Assembly: GCA_019359245.1 (NCBI GenBank)
Contig: JAHHHR010000004.1
Location: 1 to 64,000 of the forward strand
Length of the DNA: 64,000 nt
Origin: Nostoc desertorum CM1-VF14
GTDB taxonomy: Bacteria; Cyanobacteriota; Cyanobacteriia; Cyanobacteriales; Nostocaceae
Reading direction: 5' to 3'
Part shown: piece after piece, positions 1 through 9,087 of the stretch
Numbering within the stretch: position 1 is the first letter of the stretch
Layout of the letters: each line of letters begins with the position of its first letter
Position numbers and translations under genes: made by a program
Notes under the pieces: generated by a model
Seen by the model: the letters and a program-made list of their open reading frames with translations, nothing else
The model's database searches: none
What the model was told of the DNA's origin: nothing

Positions 1-178
1 TGTCTACTGGAGGTGCGGCGATGAAGGCGATTACGAAGCAGGCGGTAGCGGCTAGCAAGGTGGGGATCATTAGTACGCCGAACCAACCGATGTATAAACG
101 GTTGTTGGTGCTGGTGATCCACTCGCAGAATCTATCCCATACGTTGGCGCTTGAGCGCTGTTGTAAGGTTGCTGTCAT
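1..178 (-). CDS. psbA: Photosystem II D1 protein, N-terminal part (runs off the window)
   Basis: Read on the minus strand from the ATG at 178-176, the product starts [14 protein letters not shown] and continues with [18 protein letters not shown] and FIAAPPV, the N-terminus and first membrane helix of the photosystem II reaction-centre D1 protein. D1 sits in the thylakoid membrane and carries the electron-transfer cofactors; only about 59 of its roughly 360 residues are inside the window. No good Shine-Dalgarno sequence is visible before the ATG. Cyanobacteria usually have several psbA copies, and which isoform this is cannot be decided from the fragment. The identification is firm. Confidence 0.96.
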   Translation of the reverse strand, partial: MTATLQQRSSANVWDRFCEWITSTNNRLYIGWFGVLMIPTLLAATACFVIAFIAAPPVD

Positions 179-490
179 GGTTTTATAAGTGCGGTTATTT
201 ATGAATCAGGCGGTTTTGTTTTTGCCTGTGAAACTACTTTACAATGCTTTACAATTTTTAATCAAGTTTCTCACTTTTGTAAAACTGATAAAACTTATTA
301 GCTTTACTTATCAAAAGATAAAAAGTTGGGTAGATTTAGCCAAACCATCCATACCATTACATATATAGTTGAATTCCTTTGCCTTAAAGAGCAAGGCGAT
401 GTCTATGACGGGCTGCGCCTAAGCTCTCCGGCTCTTTTAGATAATTCATGTATATAAGACTACCTATTGCAGATAATTGTTACAAAGAAG

Positions 491-516
491 CCCGGTCATT
501 TGCATAACCGGGTTTT
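491..516 (+). terminator. Terminator-like hairpin without an obvious upstream gene
   Basis: CCCGGT (491-496) pairs with ACCGGG (507-512) across a 10-nt loop and is followed directly by TTTT. The only coding sequence near is psbA, which runs the other way, so this could end a small RNA or be chance. Confidence 0.4.
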
Positions 517-793
517 GAGCTATCTCAATCTATCAAAGGAGGTAGAGTAGTCTGAGTCGCAACCCATTAGGTAGCAGATTGCTCCAAATTAAATTCATAT
601 TATGCAAAGTTAAATCTACTATAAATTCGGTTATTCCCACCAAGTAAATGATAATTACCGTCCAAAATTAAACATGGTAAAAGTTACGGTTTACTCTCAT
701 TTATTTGTTCGGTAAACCCGAATATACAAATAGATTCAGTCATAGCTAAGAGGATGTTTTAAAAGTCCTTTCGTCGGTAGCAAAACGTTATCT

Positions 794-834
794 ATCCCCC
801 CTAAGCCCCCTTTTTAAGGGGGCTTAGGGGGGAT
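794..834. repeat. Palindromic C/G-rich dispersed repeat
   Basis: Two 19-base arms (794-812 and 816-834) are perfect reverse complements around a TTT loop; the core is a run of C, TAAG, another run of C, then TT. A related sequence lies inside the large WD40 gene at 56644-56724. Repeats of this type are common between genes in Nostoc-like genomes. Confidence 0.75.
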
Positions 835-1190
835 CTGAAAGTGTCTAAAGTCACAGTGAAATACTTTTCAAACAACCTCTAAGGAAGAAATCTGCTGTTG
901 AAGGGAGAGTGCAGAAATTCAATATCTGGGTTGGGTTACACCTACAACTAAGTAACAGCGCTGCATAATTTTTTAGATTACCTCAGTTAAATGTGTATCT
1001 GTTCAAGTTTGTCCTGAACTTTGCTCTCGATTTATTTTTTAAGTTCTTGCGCTCAATTAACTCACCCGAATGGGTGAGGAATCCCTCAATCACTCAGGTG
1101 ACCTGAGTGCAGGAAGCTGAGACTTATAACAAATAATACTCTATTACTCAAGAACACTAATTGCACTTTACTCTAACTAAGGATAACCCT

Positions 1191-1586
1191 ATGAAATTCT
1201 CCACCTTAATTGATTCTGTATTCATTGTTGCTTCTATTGCTTTATTACCTGGAATCGGTGGCGCTCAATCAGCTACTAATAATAGTGGCGAACCTATAAC
1301 TATTAACTCTAACAATTTACTCACTCATTTTACAAACGTCAGCTACCTCAAACCCTTTGATGCTGCATTTCTAGCTTATCAAGGTAACCTGAAAGCACAG
1401 GGTATTCCTAGTGGTAGTGCTTTGGTTTCTCAATACCAAACAGGAAGGCTGACTGCACTAGATGTAGTTAAGGCTGCTGTCAATGCTAAAAAATTACCAG
1501 CACAAGCTTTGAATGATACAGCTTACCTAAACGCTGTCGAGTCACAGCTGACATCATTCGTCACTACTAGTAATTTATCTTACTAA
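1191..1586 (+). CDS. Small secreted hypothetical protein
   Basis: A 131-residue protein of unknown function. I chose the ATG at 1191 because AAGGA (1179-1183) lies seven bases before it; a TTG at 1161 in the same frame has no such site. The N-terminus is a signal peptide: MKFSTLIDS, then a hydrophobic stretch ending in IGGAQSA, with likely cleavage after the AQS or QSA region. The mature part, about 105 residues, has no cysteines, is rich in Asn, Thr, Ser and Ala, and shows no family motif I know. A strong terminator follows at 1724-1750, so it is probably a single-gene transcript. Periplasmic or extracellular location is inferred from the signal peptide only. Confidence 0.7.
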   Translation: MKFSTLIDSVFIVASIALLPGIGGAQSATNNSGEPITINSNNLLTHFTNVSYLKPFDAAFLAYQGNLKAQGIPSGSALVSQYQTGRLTALDVVKAAVNAKKLPAQALNDTAYLNAVESQLTSFVTTSNLSY

Positions 1587-1723
1587 GTACAGTATTGTAG
1601 AGGTTCGTAACGGATTTATGAAATGCTGTACTATCATCTCGTTGCTTTGACAAGAAAATACGTCACTAGGAAAAAAAGCTGCTGTCTTTCCCTAATCACT
1701 ATCCCATCAACAAAAATTACCTT

Positions 1724-1750
1724 AACCCCTCCAACCTTGGAGGGGTTTTT
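1724..1750 (+). terminator. Rho-independent terminator after the secreted protein gene
   Basis: An 11-base arm AACCCCTCCAA (1724-1734) pairs with TTGGAGGGGTT (1737-1747) and runs into a T tract. It lies 138 bases after the stop codon of the secreted protein gene. Confidence 0.8.
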
Positions 1751-2076
1751 ATTTGGTGCTACGCTTGCTGCTTACTCTAGCATTGTCTACTGTCCCCAGA
1801 ACCGTTTCATATTTAACGCGATCGCGCCATGTACAGTAGATTGGCGTAGTGCATTTGAATCCTGGTATTTACTTTTGGAATGCTTTTTAGTCAGTCGTAC
1901 TCCTACGGAGAAGCAAGCTACGCGCAGTGAAGACATCGTTTCTTGCTGAAAAAAATGGTCAGGCAATAAATTATTTACTGTTATATCAAATTAACGTTGT
2001 TAAGTTACTCAGCAGGTGTAGTTTTCACCTCTAGGCTGTTTTAAGTATTGTGACGCGAAACAGGAGTATAGATACG

Positions 2077-2805
2077 TTGCAAAAGCTTTCTCCAGAATCT
2101 CCTCTATTTGTTCTGTTAATCATTATTAGTTTTCTAGTAGTAACTTTGTCAACTTGGCTATCATCTAAACCATTTATTTTAAAACCATTTGGGCTTAATG
2201 ATATTATCCAGTTACTCAGTTTACAATTATTTATTTCTTTGTTGTTAGAACGTTCTTTAGAAGTTTTTATAACTACTTGGCGAGGCCCATCCATTGAGCA
2301 ATTAGATATTAGTATTCAGCAAAAAAAGGCTCTCTTATCCGAGAAGATAAGACTTATGGAAGAACAACAGAACCAATTCCCTTCTGTAAAATCCAACCAA
2401 ATCAGTGGACTACCACCTGAAGGAATGAGTTTAGAACAGCAAATTATCCAAAATTTTACACAAAACCAACAAGAACCATTAAAAATATTCAAGCCACAAA
2501 TTGATGATATAAATGAAAAAGAGCGGCAAAGATCAGCCTATAAATCTGATACACGAACAATTGCTCTATGGACATCCCTTTTATTCGGTCTTTTAATGAG
2601 CGCAATAGGTATTCGATCAATCGAGCCACTTGTCGTTATGGATTTAGATAATCCAATACAAATAGTCATTTTCCGTTGTTTAGATGCATTGCTGACAGGA
2701 GGCTTAATTGCAGGAGGTAGCGAAGGAATCCATAAACTTATAAAAGTTTTTATCGATTTTATGGAAGCTACATCTAAACAAATAAAAAATCAGGGATTAT
2801 CTTGA
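2077..2805 (+). CDS. Hypothetical membrane protein with a central coiled coil
   Basis: I do not recognise the family. The protein, about 242 residues from the preferred start, has a hydrophobic pair near the N-terminus (VLLIIISFLVVTL and IIQLLSLQLFISLLLE), then a charged, Gln/Glu/Lys-rich stretch of about 100 residues likely to be helical or coiled coil, then a second pair (LWTSLLFGLLMSAIG and CLDALLTGGLIAGG) and a short basic tail. Four membrane segments with a cytoplasmic loop are inferred. The frame opens at a GTG at 2050, but AGGAG at 2062-2066 lies inside that version and ten bases before a TTG at 2077, so TTG is preferred. It is transcribed alone, convergent with the next gene. Confidence 0.65.
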   Translation: MQKLSPESPLFVLLIIISFLVVTLSTWLSSKPFILKPFGLNDIIQLLSLQLFISLLLERSLEVFITTWRGPSIEQLDISIQQKKALLSEKIRLMEEQQNQFPSVKSNQISGLPPEGMSLEQQIIQNFTQNQQEPLKIFKPQIDDINEKERQRSAYKSDTRTIALWTSLLFGLLMSAIGIRSIEPLVVMDLDNPIQIVIFRCLDALLTGGLIAGGSEGIHKLIKVFIDFMEATSKQIKNQGLS

Positions 2806-2866
2806 CTAAGCAAAGCATTTTTCCTTTCAAAAGCCCCAAGATGAAACTATCAATTAAAAGTACCAT

Positions 2867-3643
2867 CTATTCTAAATACATTGTATTATCTTCCCATAGA
2901 TAATTTTTAATATCTACAAAAGGTTTGTTTGTATTGCTTAAAAACTTTTCCTCAGGAAAAACTTTAATTCCTTCCGTTTCTAACTTATCTCTTTGGTTAT
3001 TCACATAAGTTATCAAATGACCTTTAGAGTCTAATATTCTATGTACTGGATAATCAGCAGCCGAAGTTTTTTTTAGGTATGTAGGTATAGCTCTTAGATA
3101 GCTATTATCTACTCCTATACCTTTAATTATTTGTTTATATGTAACTACTTTCCCATTGGGAATTTTGATAATAAAATTTAGAAACCGTTTATATGGATTT
3201 TCAGATAATGCGGGAAATTTATTAGCTTGAACCTGAAAATTACTATCAACCTGAATTTGACCTGATTTAATAACTACGCCTAAAATGCCTCGTTTTCCTT
3301 GAATACTTTTTAATGATTTTACCAAATTGGCTATTTGCTTACACGGTTCACAGTAAAAAGTTAGACGAATTGCCGCACCACTTTCAGAGGTTAGCAAAGA
3401 ACCAGGAATAAAATTCTCAAATTCTATACCTGCAACCACAATATTTTCTCGCAATTCTCCTGGTTTAATTGATAAGTCTAAAATATCTTCATACCTAACG
3501 ATTAAAACTTGTCTTGGACTTATAGGGTCGGCATTAATATCTCCTTCAATACCATGACCTACCTTTAAATTTAATGTTTTAAGTTCTACCATCGCAGAAC
3601 CTGGTTTTACCTTGGTGAAGAGATGCATTATTGAGAGAGCCAT
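2867..3643 (-). CDS. MOSC domain fused to an alkyltransferase-like (MGMT-family) domain
   Basis: A 258-residue two-domain protein. Residues about 1-140 look like a MOSC domain (molybdenum cofactor sulfurase C-terminal family): VGHGIEGD, PRQVLIV, PGELRENIVV, CEPCKQI with Cys98 and Cys101, and GKRGILGVV. MOSC domains carry sulfur or recognise N-hydroxylated bases through a conserved Cys. Residues about 150-235 match the DNA-binding half of O6-methylguanine-DNA methyltransferases (IPNGKVVTYKQI, a possible Arg finger in SYLRAIP), but the active-site PCHR is PVHR (199-202). The alkyl-accepting Cys is therefore Val, as in alkyltransferase-like proteins that bind but do not repair lesions. The domain reading is fairly sure; a role in handling modified bases is inference. 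Confidence 0.75.
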   Translation of the reverse strand: MALSIMHLFTKVKPGSAMVELKTLNLKVGHGIEGDINADPISPRQVLIVRYEDILDLSIKPGELRENIVVAGIEFENFIPGSLLTSESGAAIRLTFYCEPCKQIANLVKSLKSIQGKRGILGVVIKSGQIQVDSNFQVQANKFPALSENPYKRFLNFIIKIPNGKVVTYKQIIKGIGVDNSYLRAIPTYLKKTSAADYPVHRILDSKGHLITYVNNQRDKLETEGIKVFPEEKFLSNTNKPFVDIKNYLWEDNTMYLE

Positions 3644-4539
3644 ATTGATTTGTTTGCTAGAGGCTCTAAATCTTCTTTATCTGGCTCAAGGCTAGCCGTC
3701 ACTTTGACATATCCTGATACTAGTACAGCGCGGCGTAAATAAGCAACACATTCCAAATCAACGAAACGCTTACACTATGTTTATTATAAGTCCCTAAGAT
3801 AAGGAGCTTTCCAAATTTCTGTGCTTTAATAATACAACTTTGTTAAGGATAATCCCAAAATAGCTGAAGAGATTGCCTAAATGGCAACATTGCTTTGCTG
3901 AGTTTAGGTATTGTCAGTATTTAGTTCATGTACTGTTGCTTCCACACTCAGACTTGTCTATTCATTAGGCAAAGCTTGTATAAAAAACTACAGCTAACCT
4001 ATTTTTAGTGCTAGATATCAAATTTGCACTGTTATCTGCTCAACTTTATATCTACAGGAGGAAGGAATTTGGTATACTAAACTCTTTGTCTATACCAAAA
4101 TCTACGTTAAAAAGAGAACAGACCAAACATCTAAGAAAGATGCAGTATAACGATGTAAATCTACGTTATGGGTTCTACTAACACTCATTTAGGCTGTACG
4201 TCGCCAATTAAAGCGAAATATGTAACTTTTCTGTAGTTGACTAGTGCTAAATTTAAGTTACTGTTAAAGCGGATCGCTTCTTGTAAGAATCTACCCTGAC
4301 AGAAGTGTATAAAGATATAGTTAAATTTAGCAAATCTGTCCGAGATTTTTAATTTGCAAACTGAATAGTTTGATACGGCGCTCAAAAACTTAATCCACTA
4401 CCCTAAACAAGGTAGTCAATTAACGACTCAAAATCATCTGTCTGGTAATTGTATTGAATAGTTTACAATACCAATGGATGAGAAAATCTAAAGAAAATAT
4501 AAAAGAAACTCAAATTACTGTGGTGTCTGGAGGACAAAA
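3644..4539. other. Intergenic region with no convincing gene
   Basis: The stretch is AT-rich with frequent stops in all frames. An inverted repeat TTTGGTATA (4068-4076) / TATACCAAA (4091-4099) follows an AGGAGGAAGG purine run. Near 3722-3745 is a repeat-like AGTACAGCGCGGCGTAAATA. The last bases hold the GGAGG ribosome site of the next gene. Confidence 0.5.
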
Positions 4540-4884
4540 GTGTTTCTGAGACTAGCACATCAACATCGACAATTCGTCCAAGACTTGGTAATGAACCTGC
4601 AAGCCTTGGCGGTTGTATTAGAGCGGCGCGGCTATCCTGCATCTTGCTACACCTGTGGCGATCAAATGAATAGTGCATCGTTTATGGTTAGCTTGGGCGA
4701 TAACCACCTGATTCGGTTTTTGGTATCCGATTACGGTATTACTTGGACGGAAATGCGGGATGACCGCGAATTAATGAAGCTAGAAGGTGCTGAGGCAATT
4801 AGCCAGTTAGACGAACTAGCTGATCTTGTCAAGCAATCTATGCAAACCGATACAGGCTCTAAAACTCTTGCTAAGAAGTATTAA
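4540..4884 (+). CDS. DUF1815 family protein
   Basis: A 114-residue soluble protein beginning with GTG at 4540, with GGAGG at 4529-4533 six bases upstream, which fixes the start. The sequence (FVQDLVMNLQALA, RRGYPASCYTCGD, NSASFMVSLGDNHLIRFLV, GITWTEMRDDRELM) fits the cyanobacterial family that I remember as DUF1815. The function is unknown. It is compact, without signal peptide or membrane segment, and contains a CYTC motif at about residues 36-39 that could be a redox or metal pair; that is speculation. It stands alone between two long intergenic stretches. Confidence 0.75.
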   Translation: MFLRLAHQHRQFVQDLVMNLQALAVVLERRGYPASCYTCGDQMNSASFMVSLGDNHLIRFLVSDYGITWTEMRDDRELMKLEGAEAISQLDELADLVKQSMQTDTGSKTLAKKY

Positions 4885-5491
4885 GGTTCCAAAGGTCAAT
4901 GGCAAATTACAAGTTGATTATCGGTAACTGGTATAGGTAACAGCGGCTTAGTTGGCGATCGCTCTTACCTATTCTCCATTACCGTAAAGTGATTGGCTCA
5001 TAGCTGGCCGATCGCATATTTTTAGTATCTGCCAAAACCTCACTAACCGGATTTTGAGCCTTTAGCTAAAAGGTTAGGTAAAACTTACTGCTAATCACAA
5101 TCAACCTAATTACTAATTATTAATTCATAATTCATAATTAAAATACAGGTTAAAAACCTGCAACTATCAAGCAAACAACCCTGTTTTGCTTAGGGGCTAA
5201 ATCTACTTAACATAATGCAATTATGAATTATGAATTTTTAATGAATTTTCTAACTGACACATCAGCCAGAATCTTGGCAAAGGCATCCTCTGACCTGTTT
5301 TTAATTAAAAATTAGTGAAGAAGAATAATTTTTAATTAATTTTGGGTACAAGCCCCCACTGATAGCGCCGGCGGCAAGCGAGTCCACGAGCGTCTTGCAA
5401 TTTTTAATTTTACATTTTTAATTTTTAATTGGAGCGTTCGCGCAGCGTCTCGTAGAGAAGCGACTTGACAGAGGTGAGGAAAGATCAACAC
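4885..5491. other. Intergenic region made largely of dispersed repeats
   Basis: The stretch has low-complexity AT repeats (AATTCATAATTCATAATT, TTTTTAATTTT) and a common Nostoc-type repeat near 5431-5463 (GCGTTCGCGCAGCGTCTCGT followed by AGAGAAGCG). The same repeat core recurs near 8964-8990. No protein or RNA gene is visible. Confidence 0.55.
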
Positions 5492-7561
5492 CTAAAGTCC
5501 ATTGCCAATCAAAATAAAAGATCCCCAGTAGTACGGGTGACTAAAATCGCTAACTGCTGCCACAGGTAAATTGTGGCCTCTTGCCTTCCAGTCCCCATTA
5601 ATTAATGAAACTTGAGCTTGTCGTAAAGCTTCACTTTTAATTAACTTATTAGTAGAGAGAATATTATAAAAAGCGCTCATAAGTGCCTGTGTACCACCAT
5701 CATCCACAGACCACAATGAGGCGATCGCAGCTCTTGCGCCTGTTTTTTGCATTTGATAGCCAAAACCCAAAATTTCCTCACCGTTGCCTAACTTGCCTCC
5801 CAAGCCGGTTTCACAGGCGCTCAACACTACCAAATCTACATGGGGGAGTGACCAAGTGGCGACATTTCTAAAGTTAATGCGATCGCCATTCCCGAATAAA
5901 ATAAACGAATCTTCTGGTTTACCCACCACAAAGGCTGCATGAGTTGCTAAGTGGACAATTGTATAATCATCCATTTGAGGTACAGTGGCTCTGGGGCTAA
6001 AAGCATCGTCTAAAAGCTTCGTAGTCTCAGGAACCATAGCTGCTAAACTTTCCACTTCTCGCGTTGCAAAGGGTAAGCCAGCGAAAGCAACCTGCCGATT
6101 ACCAACTTTGATTTGATAATTACCTTTAGTGAAGGCACCGGCTAAAACCCGCAAGGTAGATTTTTGTGGGGTATTTAAATTAGTCAGGCTGGCAGATGTA
6201 ATGTGATTGATAGCCAAACGCTGTACTAGCCATTGTTTGCCATCAAATAAAGCAGTTAAAGGAATATAGCGTAACTGGTCATCTGGAGCGTAAATCAGAG
6301 TTTGTGTACCTGATAGCTCTAGGTCTTTTTCTATCGGTTTAATTAGCCAGTCATACAGTTGGCGTGCAGGTGCTTTGATATTTCGACTGGGATTAACTAA
6401 AGCTTGGCGGAAAATACCAATTGTTTGATAAAGGTCTTCGCGTTTTACAGGAACGGTGCGATGAATTGGTGGGGATTCAGGAGTTACTAGTACCAATTCC
6501 AAACTATCTTTTAAAATCAGTGGGTAGAGTAGAGCCGAATTTTTAGGTAATTGCGCCAAATTATCCCGAAGTTGATTGAGACTCTCCAAATCCAAATTTT
6601 GCCGCCTAGCTGTCTGGCTAATTTGCTCTACCTGTGCTTTTACTGAAGGACTATTGATAAATTCGTTAAATCCATCCAGGAGTTGCTGTTGATTTAAGAC
6701 TAATTGCTCTATGCGTTGTTTCTGTTGGAGCGATCGCTCTTTAGGGGAAATTTTCCGTAGTGTTGTCAGTTCTTTACCCAACACAACAGCATTATTCACG
6801 GTTTGATCCAACTTTTGTTTAATTGGTTTTTCTGCTGCCGCTATATTAATACCTTTGGCAGTAAGTTTATTACCTGGCACAGTCTGGAGATATTCTTCTA
6901 GTTCTTCAACTTTGAGTAAATCTATTGTCCTTTGTGCTTCAGCAACACGTTCCTGTTTGAGCAATCGTTCACCTAAAATGCGATATGTCTGGCTAACAGT
7001 GATGCTATAAGCATCTGGTTGTGGCGCACTAAGCGCTGATGGATTCAAGCGAGCTTTCTCACGATTAATTAAGCAATGCTTGTAGAAAAAAATTGCTAAC
7101 TCTGGTTGGTTTTGGATGTCAAATAAGTAACCTATATTACTGTAGGTTTTGCCAAGTCGAACGAGATCGCCAAGTTCTCTATTAATTAATAAAGCTTGCT
7201 GATAGGATTGAAGTGCTTCGGGATACTTTTTTTGACTTTGGTAAATTCTGCCAATGTTGTTGAATGTTAACGCTTCCCAAGAGCGCTCTCCAAGTTCTCT
7301 ACTAATGGCTAATGCTTTTTGTAATCTCTGCAACCCCTGTTTTGATTGTCCTTGCCGAGATTCTTTGATAGCTTCTTCGTTAAGCCTTGCAATTTCTGAA
7401 AGTTGATTATTTTTAGGTAAAGCTTGAGCTTTTTCTCCAGAGCCATACCCCAACTTTGCATTTGTCGTTACCTGGTTATTGTCTGGATAAGTCATCCCAA
7501 AACCTAGTAGACTAAGTAAAGTCAAAGTCATAAAACTAACATACTGGAGATTAAGCTGCAT
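5492..7561 (-). CDS. TPR and CHAT domain protein (caspase-like protease family), exported
   Basis: A 689-residue protein. The first ~25 residues form a signal peptide or membrane anchor (FMTLTLLSLLGFGMTY). Residues about 50-175 hold tetratricopeptide repeats (EALTFNNIGRIYQSQKKYPEAL and a second similar unit), followed by a coiled-coil region of about 200 residues. The C-terminal third is a CHAT domain, the bacterial relative of caspases and separases, with the catalytic dyad His541 (VHLATHAAF) and Cys583 (VLSACETGLG) both present. The end (HPYYWGSFILIGNG) is typical of intact CHAT proteins. A peptidase role is expected from the family but the substrate is unknown. A second, broken CHAT gene lies at 39.6-40.5 kb. 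Confidence 0.88.
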   Translation of the reverse strand: MQLNLQYVSFMTLTLLSLLGFGMTYPDNNQVTTNAKLGYGSGEKAQALPKNNQLSEIARLNEEAIKESRQGQSKQGLQRLQKALAISRELGERSWEALTFNNIGRIYQSQKKYPEALQSYQQALLINRELGDLVRLGKTYSNIGYLFDIQNQPELAIFFYKHCLINREKARLNPSALSAPQPDAYSITVSQTYRILGERLLKQERVAEAQRTIDLLKVEELEEYLQTVPGNKLTAKGINIAAAEKPIKQKLDQTVNNAVVLGKELTTLRKISPKERSLQQKQRIEQLVLNQQQLLDGFNEFINSPSVKAQVEQISQTARRQNLDLESLNQLRDNLAQLPKNSALLYPLILKDSLELVLVTPESPPIHRTVPVKREDLYQTIGIFRQALVNPSRNIKAPARQLYDWLIKPIEKDLELSGTQTLIYAPDDQLRYIPLTALFDGKQWLVQRLAINHITSASLTNLNTPQKSTLRVLAGAFTKGNYQIKVGNRQVAFAGLPFATREVESLAAMVPETTKLLDDAFSPRATVPQMDDYTIVHLATHAAFVVGKPEDSFILFGNGDRINFRNVATWSLPHVDLVVLSACETGLGGKLGNGEEILGFGYQMQKTGARAAIASLWSVDDGGTQALMSAFYNILSTNKLIKSEALRQAQVSLINGDWKARGHNLPVAAVSDFSHPYYWGSFILIGNGL

Positions 7562-7659
7562 AACAAAACACTCCTTATACTCGGAAGTGTAAATATTAAA
7601 TCAAGAAGTCCTACAACGCAATTAATTTTTATGCTATTCCAGATATGGAAAATTTATAG

Positions 7660-8175
7660 ATGGTTAGAAAATTGAAGATGTCAGAAGAAAAACCCAACCA
7701 AGCAAAATTACCGCCAACCAGCGCCCTTGACAATCTCTCATCTGATGAATTTGGGAATTGGTTTGAATATCCTGTTAGAGTACAACCACACCATACTGAC
7801 TATGCAGGTGTTGTCTGGCACGGTTCTTATATAGCTTGGATGGAAGAAGCGCGGATTGAATGCTTGCGATCTATAGGGATTGAATTTGCTGATTTAGTCG
7901 CTATAGGTTGCGACTTACCAGTTGTAGAACTCTCGGTGCGCTATCACCGTTCAATTCAATTGGGTATGGCAGTCGTGGTGAAAACGCGCATGGCTGAGGT
8001 GACTGGCGTCCGAATTAATTGGGATTATGTCATTGTCTCAACTGATGGACAACAATTGTACGTCACAGCCAAGGTGACTTTAGTGGCTTTAGATAGCGAA
8101 AGAGGCAAGATTATGCGTCAATTACCACCGAGTATTAAGGATGCATTCGCCAAGATTTCAGCATTAAATAATTAA
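7660..8175 (+). CDS. Acyl-CoA thioesterase family protein (hot-dog fold)
   Basis: A 171-residue protein with a 4-hydroxybenzoyl-CoA thioesterase/YbgC-type core: VRVQPHHTDYAGVVWHGSYI carries the usual Asp followed by GVV and H-x-x-Y, and MEEARIECLRSIG matches the long helix of the hot-dog fold. It probably hydrolyses an acyl- or aryl-CoA. The substrate cannot be read from sequence; it does not show the DTDAAGVVYF form that I associate with the phylloquinone-pathway enzyme. The N-terminal ~30 residues look disordered, and an ATG seven codons in (7678) is an alternative start. It is divergent from the CHAT gene. Confidence 0.8.
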   Translation: MVRKLKMSEEKPNQAKLPPTSALDNLSSDEFGNWFEYPVRVQPHHTDYAGVVWHGSYIAWMEEARIECLRSIGIEFADLVAIGCDLPVVELSVRYHRSIQLGMAVVVKTRMAEVTGVRINWDYVIVSTDGQQLYVTAKVTLVALDSERGKIMRQLPPSIKDAFAKISALNN

Positions 8176-8294
8176 TCAGCAAGAAAAGTTATAAAAACCA
8201 CAGGAATTTTTACACAGCTAGCGTCAAATTCAACAATTTTGTCATTTCATATTTTTTACTTCACTTTTGCTAATCAAAGGTGAAGTATATATTT

Positions 8295-8492
8295 TCATTT
8301 GCCACTTTGGATCTGCGACAGGTTTTCAGCAAACTGCGTTACGTAATGCCAAATATCCTGTGGAGTAATGCCAAAACCAATATTTAATAAAATAAGGATT
8401 GCCGCAGCAGTCAATGCATTGCTCACGGTTGCTTTCAGCAACTTCCACAATATTATGAAGACTATCCAAGCTACAATCAGCATAGCAATCAT
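8295..8492 (-). CDS. Small membrane protein, hypothetical
   Basis: A 65-residue protein with two hydrophobic segments (MLIVAWIVFIILWKLL and LTAAAILILLNIGFGI) and a short polar C-terminus. AAGGA lies about nine bases before the ATG on the minus strand, which supports translation. The function is unknown. It lies convergent with the thioesterase gene. Confidence 0.6.
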   Translation of the reverse strand: MIAMLIVAWIVFIILWKLLKATVSNALTAAAILILLNIGFGITPQDIWHYVTQFAENLSQIQSGK

Positions 8493-9087
8493 CTATATTC
8501 ATTCCTTAATAATTGTCCTTGTCTGAGAAGATGTTTTTTCAGAAAGGGGAAGTTTTTATTTTGGTAACAATCACTGGGATAAAAGATGCTGAACCCAATT
8601 TTTAATCTTTACTATAATAGGGCTTTTTGTGATAGTTAGCCTGAGGATATTTTATCTAAAAATGGGATAATTATTTCTGTTACATGGCGCTTTGTTTGCA
8701 AAGTTTTTGTAAATTTTTTTATTTTTGTCTGTAGATAAATATTTATAGATATACATAAAATTGATAGCTGATCCGGAAGCCAATGACTATCTTTAATAAA
8801 GTTTCATTTATTAACTTTTTGTAGTCCGGTGAGTATGTCTTTTTTATAAGGTGAAATGATTTCCATATTAATTGGATTAGAAGCTGGGGATTAAAGATTG
8901 GGGACTATAGCAATCCTATCTGAGTTGTAAGAAATCTGGATGATGACGAACCGCCAAGTACGCCTTCGCGCAGCGTCTCGTTAGAGAAGTACGCCAAGGA
9001 AAAAAGGAATTTACAACTTTCACGAATGAATTAGGAGCGTTATAGGCATCAATTTCTAATCCACAGTCCAATCTCAAGTGAAGGTTT
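8493..9087. other. Intergenic region with one dispersed repeat
   Basis: The stretch is AT-rich without open frames of note. At about 8964-8997 is the repeat CTTCGCGCAGCGTCTCGTTA plus AGAGAAGTACGCC, also seen near 5431. Nothing else can be assigned. Confidence 0.5.

Larger units (their letters stand above)
179..1190. other. Intergenic region upstream of psbA with a terminator-like hairpin and a C/G-rich palindrome
   Basis: No convincing protein gene is seen here. The part next to psbA must hold its promoter and leader on the minus strand. Around 395-435 is a short repeat of the GCGATGTCTATGACGGGCTG type that is scattered in Nostoc genomes. A plus-strand terminator-like hairpin (491-516) and a long palindromic repeat (794-834) are listed separately. 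The terminator suggests a short plus-strand transcript starting somewhere before 490, but no promoter could be assigned. Confidence 0.5.

Noticed and set aside
1623..1949. 108-residue open frame on the plus strand
   Set aside because: It runs through the strong terminator at 1724-1750 and through a dispersed repeat, has no ribosome site and no protein-like composition.
4185..4385. 66-residue minus-strand frame
   Set aside because: No ribosome site, no family resemblance, AT-rich spacer.
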